Source: Odiellus spinosus (taxonomy: Eukaryota; Arthropoda; Arachnida; Opiliones; Phalangiidae). From it: a stretch of 64,000 nt of DNA. Location of the stretch: positions 11,843,726-11,907,725 of the forward strand of contig OY987232.1 of assembly GCA_963920705.1 (NCBI GenBank), written 5' to 3'. Below are positions 34,701 through 45,347 of the stretch, one piece after another. Each line of letters opens with the position of its first letter. Position 1 is the stretch's first letter. The translations under genes and the position numbers were made by a program. The notes below the pieces were generated by a model that saw nothing but the letters and a program-made list of their open reading frames with translations, was not told where the DNA came from and did no database searches.

Positions 34701-35250
34701 CTGTGATAAAAGAGTGATAAATGACTCCCGACACTTGGGGGCTCTGAGTAGTTGAAGGGTTTTCAAAACAACATGACAGAGGAAACTCTAGCGCGCGGAA
34801 GTGTGCCGTTAAGAACCGCTTCGCGGACACTTCGACACCCCTCCGAAATGTATATAAATAAATACTTCTTCCCCACCAGTCCGTGTATTTTCACGGGATG
34901 CTCAGCCTGGAAAGGGGGTAACAATAATATATACCCACATCTATTCTATTTCGCGAAAAGTCAAAAGGTTCGTTTTCATGGTTCTATTGTGGCATAGCAT
35001 ATGATAGCTTTTATCGTTTTCAAATTCTTTCACAATGGAATGGTGTTTCTAGTAAATTGAAACACAGAATTTGTATTCTGTTCACAAAAGCTACTTTTAA
35101 ATGATCAAGAAACCTGTGTTACTTTCGAGTAAAATTAGTTTTAGTTAAGCGACACCTACCTAATGTGGTCAAATGTTTACTCTCGGATAATATCCATATT
35201 ACCGTGAAAATGCTTGTTATTTGGTAGTTAAAATAAAACCATTGTTGCAG

Positions 35251-35357
35251 ATGTTAAGATCGTTCTATTTTAAGGCTCGTGAGCGTGATTTAATTGAAAT
35301 AAAGCGTATTTCGAACAAATTGGATTCTGTAAATAGAGACATTTTCTGTTGAATGGA
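35251..35357 (+). CDS. Possible small coding exon, weak
   Basis: After a CATTGTTGCAG acceptor-like string, a plus-strand frame reads MLRSFYFKARERDLIEIKR and then ISNKLDSVNRDIFC before a stop. A GTAAAT donor lies at 35328, after LDS. The composition looks more protein-like than the surroundings. No neighbouring exon was identified and the frame ends in the minisatellite, so chance is a serious alternative. Confidence 0.22.
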
Positions 35358-35632
35358 ACATGTTCTTTTCTGTTGAATGGAACATGTTCTTTTCTGTTGA
35401 ATGGAACATGTTCTTTTCTGTTGAATGGAACATGTTATTTTCTGTTGAATGGAACAGGTTATTTTCTGTTGGGGTTCTGTTGAATGGAATCTTTTCTGTT
35501 GAATGGAATCTTTTCTGTTGAATGGAATCTTTTCTGTTGAATGCAATCTTTTCTGTTGAATGGAATCTTTTCTGTTGAATGGAATCTTTTCTGTTGAATG
35601 GAACTTTTTCTGTTGAATGGGATCCCTTCCAA
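35336..35632 (+). repeat. Minisatellite switching from 24-bp to 19-bp units
   Basis: Five units of about 24 bp (TCTGTTGAATGGAACATG then TTCTTT) are followed, after a GGGG interruption at 35471, by about eight 19-bp units (TCTGTTGAATGGAATCTTT). Both share TCTGTTGAATGGAA. Minus-strand frames of 93 and 118 codons (FHSTEK repeats) come from the repeat. Because 19 is not a multiple of three, they rotate through frames and are not genes. Confidence 0.95.
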
Positions 35633-35639
35633 CGAAAAT

Positions 35640-37438
35640 AATTCATTTATATTTATTGGGAAGCCGTTTTTATTTTTTACGATGATTGGGAATACAATTT
35701 CTATTCAATGGGATAGAGTGTTTTTTACTTGGGTCGAATTAGAATTCATCCAAATGGGTTCAGTCCAATGGAGGTATTTGCTATGCACATGTAAACTTTA
35801 TATTGATATTTGATTAAGAAAATCTTAAGTGCAATTTTGTTGTTTTTAACATAAAAATTAAACATTTCGAATGAGCTTTCATATTTTGTATGAGAATAAC
35901 CTGTTGTACTATAAGAATAACCTGGCAACTATGACTACGCTCGTGAATCTTCGATTGCATAAAACTACGTTTTAATAGTGCTTATTTAATTGGCCATTAA
36001 ATAATTTTTTATTTGTTTTCATACGGATTTTGTGGGATAAATATTGAGATTTCGAACAAACATAAATATGGAGATTTGTTTCATATGACCTAGTTAAACC
36101 TAGAAAGTATTAAAACCACCAAGAGCTGTTAGTGTTAACTTTAGCATCTGTTATCATAATAGGATACTTTATCGTAAAAAGTCGTCTGCTTATTATTTTC
36201 CCCAGCTCACCAAGGAAAACGTAAGAGCTTAGCTAAATAGGCCGTGATGAGGCGGGAAAAAAATAACCGAACGTCGCTTACCGATTAATTAATTGAGCAG
36301 GTTGTGCAAAGTATTCGCTTTCAAGCATTTACTCAGAATATGAAAAAAACTGAAGAAAATATTTTTAGTTTAAAATAAATTATTAATTTAAATTTAAATG
36401 TCAACCTTTCATAAACATTTCCTTGGCCTCTACGAATATGTTCTATTTCCCAGTTTTTTTTCTGACCGTTTGGACAAATTTTTAAGTTCCTTGAAATTTT
36501 CGGTTAATATTTTTAATTCCTTGTCTTTCATTAATTTTTGGACCGATTTTCAAATTCTCTGGATTTTCCAGGCTTTCCAGATCGTGAACGCAATGTGTAT
36601 ACTCGTATACAGTCGACCGTGAAAACGCACCTTTAGATAAGTCGGTAAAAGAAGTAGTCAAGTGTCTAGCTCAGTTGGTACTGAAAACTGCGACTGATTG
36701 TAACTTTCGCGCGTGAAGGTCCCCGAAAAGGCGTCCATGTGTGTCCCCCGCGCTCCCTTTTTGGAAGTCTCACACATGCTCTTCTGTTTATCGAAATGAA
36801 GTGTGTTCCTAAATCGGGGGTGTAGAAGAATAAATCTACGCCACCAGCCGCATTTCCACCAAGCGTAAACGAAAGGCGAGAAAAATCTCCGAAGAGGGTT
36901 ATCAACGCTTCGCGGATCATCTACTTCGACATCTTTTTCTCGTGGCCAGTACTTCTAAACGCCTGTCGTCCCGTATCAACGAGGCGTGCAAGGGCAGTGC
37001 CCATTACTGTACGCTTATATACGAGACATGGCTTCCTTTTTAACGCCAGAAACCGAGTGGCTCTTATTATCGGAAACAAAAAACAGCGGGAATGGGAAGG
37101 GAAGTTGCGAAGTTAACAATTTTATGACTCTTATATTACTGATATTTCTTCGTATGGTAGAAATTATTTAAGTAAAAATATACGATTGGGTACATGTGGC
37201 GCAAACATAGTTGGAAAGAATGGAATATATATTAAAACATGATGAAAAGATACTAGTGTTTTTATTTAACGAAATTGGTTCCCTTCCATATCATAGCATA
37301 GCCTAATCTAAACAAGTAGCCTAGTTTATATAGGGGCTAGTTCAAGGGACGGTTAGTTGAGGGTTCTTTCACAAAATTAGAATGACCTCCATGCAGGGCA
37401 TATTTAAATTTTTTTTTACTAAAACCCAAACTGGCAAT
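35640..37438. other. Low-copy DNA with a CpG-rich segment at 36660-37040
   Basis: Words like ATTCAATGGGAT and CCAATGGAGG (35700-35775) resemble those of the neighbouring minisatellite and of element b. The segment 36660-37040 is less AT-rich, with CTTTCGCGCGTGAAGG and CAACGCTTCGCGGATC. It might be a promoter, possibly for the minus-strand gene, though the distance of 2 kb and the lack of an identified first exon leave this open. Confidence 0.35.
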
Positions 37439-37754
37439 TAAAAGAATCAAAAAGTACTCAAATCATACGTACAAATGTTTTGAACAAAATGCCACATTTC
37501 GCGGCCCAATCGGTTTGCTAGTTCTACAAAAGGGTAGAATGAAAGGGAGTCATGTAAGGCCAAATCTTTATTGATTTTGGATAATTAAAACTAATGATCC
37601 CGATATGGCATAAGAAAAAATCTAGCACCAATACATTAAGCAGACATTTTTCTATAATATTTGAAAGCATGGTATTACTAACTGTAATAAACTGTATAAA
37701 AAGTTGATAAAACCAAAGCACAAAAACGTGGTTTTAAGGGAAGAAGAGCCTTAA
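37439..37754 (+). repeat. Dispersed repeat G, copy 3
   Basis: About 316 bp matching copy 1 (10683-10998) with small differences, for example GATATGGCATAAG for GATATTTCATAAG. It lacks the left part of copy 1. Both end GAAGAAGAGCCTTAA. The 65-codon minus-strand frame across it is a shadow. Confidence 0.88.
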
Positions 37755-38081
37755 TCATCAACTTTAGGTACAGTTCTTCAAATAAATAAATTATATAGGA
37801 TATACATTTTTAAAAATTGGGTTTTCATTTCCAAAATTATTAGATTGCGTATGCTCGAAGGCTTAGTATATATTTTCATTTATTCTCATATTCCAATTTC
37901 TTTTGCGTGCGCAGGTATTATTCATTATAATCTAAATTTTCAAACAAACGGACCTGATGATTAAAAATTAACTCGAAACGTTGTTCTACGATTAAATAAA
38001 AGCAGTTTTAATTTTCAAAAAATGCAGTCTACTTTTTGAAAGTTTAGATTATTGTAAATTCTAATATATTATTAACATTGA
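37755..38081. other. Low-copy AT-rich DNA, nothing recognised
   Basis: No open frame, repeat or RNA feature could be supported. Confidence 0.45.
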
Positions 38082-38088
38082 ATTTCGA

Positions 38089-38404
38089 CAAGAATTCATT
38101 CAGGTTCCATAAGAATATGGGAGGGCCACGATTCAATAACCATCCTCCCAAACTTTGTAGCAAAAGTTCGTCCGCTTCGAATCGATTTTTCAAGAAAATC
38201 GCTCCTGACATCTATTATTAACCCGCACCACTAACGACCTTGACATAATATTTTGTGTAATAAAAATGGAGCCGACCGAAAAAATATTTAAGCGTACAAA
38301 TGTTGCGAAAATTGCGGACGAACTTTTGTTACGAAGTTTGGGAGGATGGTATCAGAGGCTAAAGCTATGCTCCCATATTCTTATGGAACCTGAGTGGATT
38401 CTTG
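38089..38404 (-). mobile_element. MITE-C copy 3
   Basis: A 316-bp element, the same length as copy 1 but in inverse orientation. It starts CAAGAATTCATTCAGGTTCC and ends GGAACCTGAGTGGATTCTTG. Flanks ATTTCGA and CTTACGA agree at 5 of 7 bases, a possible decayed duplication. Confidence 0.86.
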
Positions 38405-39188
38405 CTTACGAGATAAAAAAATAATACTAAACTAGAAAATACCCGTGAAAATTCACGGGACATACCACTAAATGACGAGAGAGGGCCCTTTAAATTCATA
38501 TATCTGTTTTCGTACTTCGCCGCTAGATGACGAGAGCGGCTGTCTCTGGAAAAGGTTGTGGTCATTGTAAATTATTGTTTATTTTCGTACTTCACCGCTA
38601 GATGGCGTAAAAGATACGGACGCACGTAAGGACATTACATATTATATGTTGATTGATAATCGACCACCAACTACATTAGCGTTATTAACATGCCAATGGT
38701 AATGAAACCTGAATCCACACTCAAAGTTTGTGAACGCTGATTCACTGTGTTGAGTGAAGTAGAGATACTGTTCCAATTGGAATAAAAATATATACGTAAA
38801 AAACATGCATATTTCATGAGAATAGTTTCTGGTTTAGTCACAATTGATAAGCGGAAGTAATATTTCATTTTTTATTATTTTCTTATCTTCGACGAAGAGG
38901 AGTAAATATTATTAAGATTATGGTATACATCACAACTGGATTTAAACTAGCGAAAACTTGGCTCCAGTTTACACCAAGGGGAGATGACACAAAATAGCCG
39001 GCGAAATTCAACCGTAAAATAATGAATCAATTTTAGTAAATGAAAAAAATATATTAGTATTTTTGTTTTAAATAGAGTGAGGCTCCCTAAACCCTCGCCC
39101 TAAACTGTAGTTTCTTATGAGTCCAATCGCACTACGTGTGTAATGTCGGTCTGGTTACGTTTGGTTACAACTTACAGGTGGCTATTTA
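38405..39188. other. Low-copy DNA, small duplicated motif
   Basis: TTTTCGTACTTCGCCGCTAG and a close copy with CACCGCTAG lie about 73 bp apart (about 38510 and 38583). No gene is seen. Confidence 0.45.
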
Positions 39189-39479
39189 AATAGTCCTGGT
39201 CGATTTCCAAAACCGGATGTCTAGAGACCCTCGCGAAAATTTTGGCGGGGAAAACTTTTTGTCACGTGATCGTCCGCCATCTTTTTGTAGTGTGAAAATA
39301 GCGACAGACTAACCAACGCCTCCTATATTTTATCATATAGGAAGCGTTGGACTAACAACTTGAAATTGGTTTGTGGGAAAAAAAAAAAATAGAAATAGTC
39401 TGGCAGCCTGTTACTACAAAAAGATGGCGGCGCGGCTATGAGACAAGGGCCCATTTCCGGCAAATCGACCAGGACTATT
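39189..39479. mobile_element. MITE-D (single copy, 291 bp)
   Basis: Inverted ends AATAGTCCTGGTCGATTT and AAATCGACCAGGACTATT are perfect over 18 bp. A second inverted pair lies inside: CCGCCATCTTTTTGTAGT near 39269 and ACTACAAAAAGATGGCGG near 39413. A small hairpin (CAACGC...GCGTTG) sits near 39323-39351. No clear target duplication. Confidence 0.8.
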
Positions 39480-39781
39480 GAGGCGGTCTCGTAAGTTTCA
39501 TGAGTAGCAAATGAAATTTAAGTTGCATTTTTGGCAATATTGTTAAAACAATTCTAAATATAAATAAAAAAAGTCATTAGAAATAAATATCTTACAATCC
39601 CAAAATTCTACGTCATTACTTATACAGTTTATATAGTCGTGTGGGTATTATAGAACCAACTGTTGAATCTCAAGCCGTCTGCTCTCTTTGAAGCAGCCGT
39701 TTCTGAAAAAAAAAAAAAATAATAATAATAATAATCTAGAAGCTACAGCGTCTCGTTTTTGAATTTTTAATTAACTACAAT

Positions 39782-39840
39782 CAAGAAGGATCAGACAAGG
39801 AGAGAAAAAGTGTGAACGGCGCGGTTCCTACTACGTCGGC
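39782..39840 (-). mobile_element. Truncated MITE-B end at the satellite boundary
   Basis: Fifty-nine bases match the start of MITE-B copy 2: CAAGAAGGATCAGACAAGG at the left, then AACGGCGCGG and TACGTCGGC. The element stops at GTCGGC, where the 32-bp satellite begins with no spacer. The left flank heptamer is CTACAAT (39775-39781), the expected target duplication. Confidence 0.85.
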
Positions 39841-42800
39841 AGGGGGTGTATTTATCGTTCGTTCATTTTTATAAGGGGTGTATTTATCGTTCGTTCATTT
39901 TTACAGGGGGTGTATTTATCGTTCGTTCATTTTTACAGGGGGTGTATTTATCGTTCGTTAATTTTTACAGGGGGTGTATTTATCGTTCGTTCATTTTTAC
40001 AGGGGGTGTATTTATCGTTCGTTCATTTTTACAGGGGGTGTATATATCGTTCGTTCATTTTCACAGGGGGTGTATTTATCGTTCGTTCATTTTTACAGGG
40101 GGTGTATTTATCGTTCGTTCATTTTTACAGGGGGTGTATTTATCGTTCGTTCATTTTTACAGGGGGTGTATTTATCGTTCGTTCATTTTTACAGGGGGTG
40201 TATTTATCGTTCGTTCATTTTCACAGGGGGTGTATTTATCGTTCGTTCATTTTTACAGGGGGTGTATTTATCGTTCGTTCATTTTTACAGGGGGTGTATT
40301 TATCTTTCGTTCATTTTTACAGGGGGTGTATTTATCGTTCGTTCATTTTTACAGGGGGTGTATTTATCGTTCGTACATTTTTACAGGGGGTGTATTTATC
40401 GTTCGTTCATTTTTACAGGGGGTGTATTTATCGTTCGTTCATTTTTACTGGGGGTGTATTTATCGTTCGTTCATTTTTACAGGGGGTGTATTTATCGTTC
40501 GTTCATTTTTACAGGGGGTGTATTTATCGTTCGTTCATTTTTACAGGGGGTGTATTTATCGTTCGTTCATTTTTACAGGGGGTGTATTTATCGTTCGTTC
40601 ATTTTTACAGGGGGTGTATTTATCGTTCGTTCATTTTTACAGGGGGTGTATTTATCGTTCGTTAATTTTTACAGGGGTTGTATTTATCGTTCGTTCATTT
40701 TTACTGGGGGTGTATTTATCGTTGGTTCATTTTTACAGGGGGTGTATTTATCGTTCGTTCATTTCTACAGAGGGTGTATTTATCGTTCGTTCATTTTTAC
40801 AGGGGGTGTATTTATCGTTCGTTCATTTTTACAGGGCGTGTATTTATCGTTCGTTCATTTTTACAGGGGTGTATTTATCGTTCGTTCATTTGTTACAGGG
40901 GGTGTATTTATCGTTCGTTCATTTTTACAGGGGGTGTATTTATCGTTCGTTCATTTTTACAGGGGGTGTATTTATCGTTCGTTCATTTTTACAGGGGGTG
41001 TATTTATCGTTCGTTCATTTTTACAGGGGGTGTATTTATCGTTCGTTCATTTTTACAGGGGGTGGATTTATCGTTCGTTCATTTTCACTGGGGGTGTATT
41101 TATCGTTCGTTCATTTTTACAGGGAGTGTATTTATCGTTTGTTCATTTTCACAGGGGGTGTATTTATCGTTCGTTCATTTTCACAGGGGGGGTATTTATC
41201 GTTCGTTCATTTTTACAGGGGGTGTATTTATCGTTCGTTCATTTTTACAGGGGGTGTATTTATCGTTCGTACATTTTTACAGGGGGTGTATTTATCGTTC
41301 GTTCATTTTTACAGGGGGTGTATTTATCGTTCGTTCATTTTTACTGGGGGTGTATTTATCGTTCGTTCATTTTTACAGGGGGTGTATTTATCGTTCGTTC
41401 ATTTTTACAGGGGGTGTATTTATCGTTCGTTCATTTTTACAGGGGGTGTATTTATCGTTCGTTCATTTTTACAGGGGGTGTATTTATCGTTCGTTCATTT
41501 TTACAGGGGGTGTATTTATCGTTCGTTCATTTTTACAGGGGGTGTATTTATCGTTCGTTCATTTTTACAGGGGGTGTATTTATCGTTCGTTCATTTTTAC
41601 TGGGGGTGTATTTATCGTTGGTTCATTTTTACAGGGGGTGTATTTATCGTTCGTTCATTTCTACAGAGGGTGTATTTATCGTTCGTTCATTTTTACAGGG
41701 GGTGTATTTATCGTTCGTTCATTTTTACAGGGCGTGTATTTATCGTTCGTTCATTTTTACAGGGGTGTATTTATCGTTCGTTCATTTGTTACAGGGGGTG
41801 TATTTATCGTTCGTTCATTTTTACAGGGGGTGTATTTATCGTTCGTTCATTTTTACAGGGGGTGTATTTATCGTTCGTTCATTTTTACAGGGGGTGTATT
41901 TATCGTTCGTTCATTTTTACAGGGGGTGTATTTATCGTTCGTTCATTTTTACAGGGGGTGGATTTATCGTTCGTTCATTTTCACAGGGGGTGTATTTATC
42001 GTTCGTTCATTTTCACAGGGGGGGGTATTTATCGTTCGTTCATTTTTACAGGGGGTGTATTTATCGTTCGTTCATTTTTACAGGGGGTGTATTTATCGTT
42101 CGTTCATTCTTACAGGGGGTGTATTTATCGTTCGTTCATTCTTACAGGGGGTGTATTTATCGTTCGTTCATTTTTACAGGGGGTGTAATTATCGTTCGTT
42201 CATTTTTACAAGGGGTGTATTTATCGTTCGTTCATTTTTACAGGGGGTGTATTTATCGTTCGTTCATTTTTACAGGGGGTGTATTTATCGTTCGTTCATT
42301 TTTACAGGAGGTGTATGTATCGTTCGTTCCTTTTTACAGGGGGTGTATTTATCGTTCGTCCCTTTTTACAGGGGGTGTATTTATCGTTCGTTCCTTTTTA
42401 CAGGGGGTGTATTTATCGTTCGTTCCTTTTTACAGGGGGTGTATTTATCGTTCGTTCCTTTTTACAGGGGGTGTATTTATCGTTCGTCCCTTTTTACAGG
42501 GGGTGTATTTATCGTTCGTCCCTTTTTACAGGGGGTGTATTTATCGTTCGTTCCTTTTTACAGGGGGTGTATTTATCGTTCGTTCATTCTTACAGGGGGT
42601 GTATTTATCGTTCGTTCATTCTTACAGGGGGTGTATTTATCGTTCGTTAATTTTTACAGGGGATGGATATATCGTTCGTTCATTTTTACAGGGGGTGGAT
42701 TTATCGTTCGTTCATTTTTACAGGGGGTGTATTTATCGTTCGTTCATTTTTACAGAGGGTGTAATTATCGTTCGTTCATTCTTACAGGGGGTGTATTTAT

Positions 42801-43389
42801 CGTTCGTTCATTTTTACAGGGGGTGTATTTATCGTTCGTTCATTTTTACAGGGGGTGTATTTATCGGTCGTTCATTTTTACAGGGGTGTATGTATCGTTC
42901 GTTCCTTTTTACAGGGGGTGTATTTATCGTTCGTCCCTTTTTACAGGGGGTGTATTTATCGTTCGTTCCTTTTTACAGGGGGTGTATTTATCGTTCGTTC
43001 CTTTTTACAGGGGGTGTATTTATCGTTCGTCCCTTTTTACAGAGGGTGTATTTATCGTTCGTTCCTTTTTACAGGGGGTGTATTTATCGTTCGTTCCTTT
43101 TTACAGGGGGTGTATTTATTATTTATTTTTTTACAGGGGGTGTATTTATTATTTATTTTTTTTACAGGGGGTGTATTTATTATTTATTTTTTTTACAGGG
43201 GGTGTATTTAATATTTTTTTTTTTTACAGGGGGTGTATTTAATATTTATTTTTTTACAGGGGATGTATTTATTATTTTTTTTTTTTCAGGGGGGGTATTT
43301 ATTTTTTATTTTTTACAGGGGGTGTATTTATTATTTATTTTTTACAGGGAGTGTATTTATTATTTTTTTTACAGGGGGTGTATTTATTA
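39841..43389 (+). repeat. 32-bp satellite, block 1 (plus orientation)
   Basis: About 110 units of 32 bp. Each starts AGGGGGTGTATTTATCG and closes TTCGTTCATTTTTAC. Point variants such as GGATTTATC, TTCCTTTTT (common after 42300) and AATTATC are shared by several units, so sub-blocks have been copied. This orientation has no stop codon in any frame. Because 32 is not a multiple of three, three units give one 32-residue cycle, and frames of 780-1162 codons arise in several registers at once. Confidence 0.98.
43112..43389 (+). repeat. AT-rich subfamily of the 32-bp satellite, plus copy
   Basis: In about nine units the middle TATCGTTCGTTC is replaced by T-rich sequence (ATTTATTATTTATTTTTTTAC). 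Unit length drops to about 28-31 bp. The run ends exactly at the first orientation switch. Inverse counterparts are at 47815-48175 and 53075-53435. Confidence 0.93.
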
Positions 43390-45340
43390 CCCCTGTAAAA
43401 ATGAACGAACGATACATACACCCCCTGTAAAAATGAGCGAACGATACATACACCCCCTGTAAAATGAACGAACGATACATACACCCCCTGTAAAAGTAAA
43501 CGAACGATACGTACACCCCATGTAAAAGTGAACGAACGATACGTACACCCCCTGTAAAAGTGAACGAACGATACGTACACCCCCTGTAAAAATGAACGAG
43601 CGATACGTACACCCCCTGTAAAAATGAACGAGCGATCCGTACACCCCCTGTAAAAATGAACGAACGATAAATACACCCCTTGTAAAAATGAACGAACGAT
43701 AAATACACCCCCTGTAAAAAATGAACGAACGATAAATACACCCCCTGTAAAAGTGAACGAACGATAAATACACCCCCTGTAACAAATGAACGAACGATAA
43801 ATACACCCCCTGTAAAAATGAACGAACGATAAATACACCCCCTGTAAAAATGAACGAACGATAAATACACCCCCTGTAAAAGTGAACGAACGATAAATAC
43901 ATCCCCTGTAAAAATGAACGAACGATAAATACACCCCCTGTAAAAATGAACGAACGATAAATACACCCCCTGTAACAAATGAACGAACGATAAATACACC
44001 CCCTGTAAAAATGAACGAACGATAAATACACCCCTTGTAAAAATGAACGAACGATAAATACACGCCCTGTAAAAATGAACGAACGATAAATACACCCCCT
44101 GTAAAAATGAACGAACGATAAATACACCCCCTGTAAAAATGAACGAACGATAAATACACCCCCTGTAAAAATGAACGAACGATAAATACACCCCCTGTAA
44201 AAATGAACGAACGATAAATACACCCCCTGTAAAAATGAACGAACGATAAATACACCCCCTGTAAAATGAACGAACGATAAATACACCCCCTGTAAAAATG
44301 AACGAACGATAAATACACCCCCTGTAAAAATGAACGAACGATAAATACACCCCCTCTAAAAATGAACGAACGATAAATACACCCCCTGTAACAATGAACG
44401 AATGATAAATATACCCCTGTAAAAATGAACGAACGATAAATATACCCCCTGTAAAAGTGAACGAACGATAAATACACCCCCTGTAAAAATGAACGAACGA
44501 TAAATACACCCCCTGTAAAAATGAACGAACGATAAATACACCCCCTGTAAAAATGAACGAATGATACGTACACCCCCTGTAAAAGTGAACGAACGATACG
44601 TACACCCCCTGTATAAATGAACGAGCGATACGTACACCCCCTGTAAAAGTGAACGAACGATAAATACACCCCCTGTAAAAATGAACGAACGAACGATAAA
44701 TACACCCCCTGTAAAAATGAACGAATGATAAATACACCCCCTGTAAAATGAACGAACGATAAATACACCCCCTGTAAAAATGAACGAACGATAAATACAC
44801 CCCCTGTAAAAATGAACGAACGATAAATACGTCCCTGTAAAAATGAACGAACGATAAATACACCCCCTGTAAAAATGAACGAACGATAAATACACCCCCT
44901 GTAAAAATGAACGAACGATAAATACACCCCCTGTAAAAATGAACGAACGATAAATACACCCCCTGTAAAAATGAACGAACGATAAATACACCCCCTGTAA
45001 AAATGAAAGAACGATAAATACACCCCTGTAAAAATGAACGAACGATAAATACACCCCCTGTAAAAATGAACGAACGATAAATATACCCCCTGTAAAAGTG
45101 AACGAACGATAAATACACCCCCTGTAAAAATGAACGAACGATAAATACACCCCCTGTAAAAATGAACGAATGATAAATACACCCCCTGAAAAAATGAACG
45201 AACGATAAATACACCCCCTGTAAAAATGAACGAACGATAAATACACCCCCTGTAAAAATGAACGAACGATAAATACACCCCCTGTAAAATGAATGAACAA
45301 TAAATACACCCCCTGTAAAAATGAACGAACGATAAATACA
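43390..45340 (-). repeat. 32-bp satellite, block 2 (minus orientation)
   Basis: About 61 inverted units. The switch at 43389 reads TATTTATTACCCCTGTAAAA. The variant order after it (ATACATAC, GAGCGAACG, a unit with a one-base shorter A-run, GTAAACG, CCCCATG) is largely mirrored before 47808, so blocks 2 and 3 are arms of one inverted repeat. Confidence 0.96.
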
Positions 45341-45347
45341 TTTATTA

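Noticed and set aside
35265..35646. FHSTEK-repeat frames on the minus strand
   Set aside because: Product of a 24/19-bp minisatellite. The frames change register at each 19-bp unit and no gene context exists.
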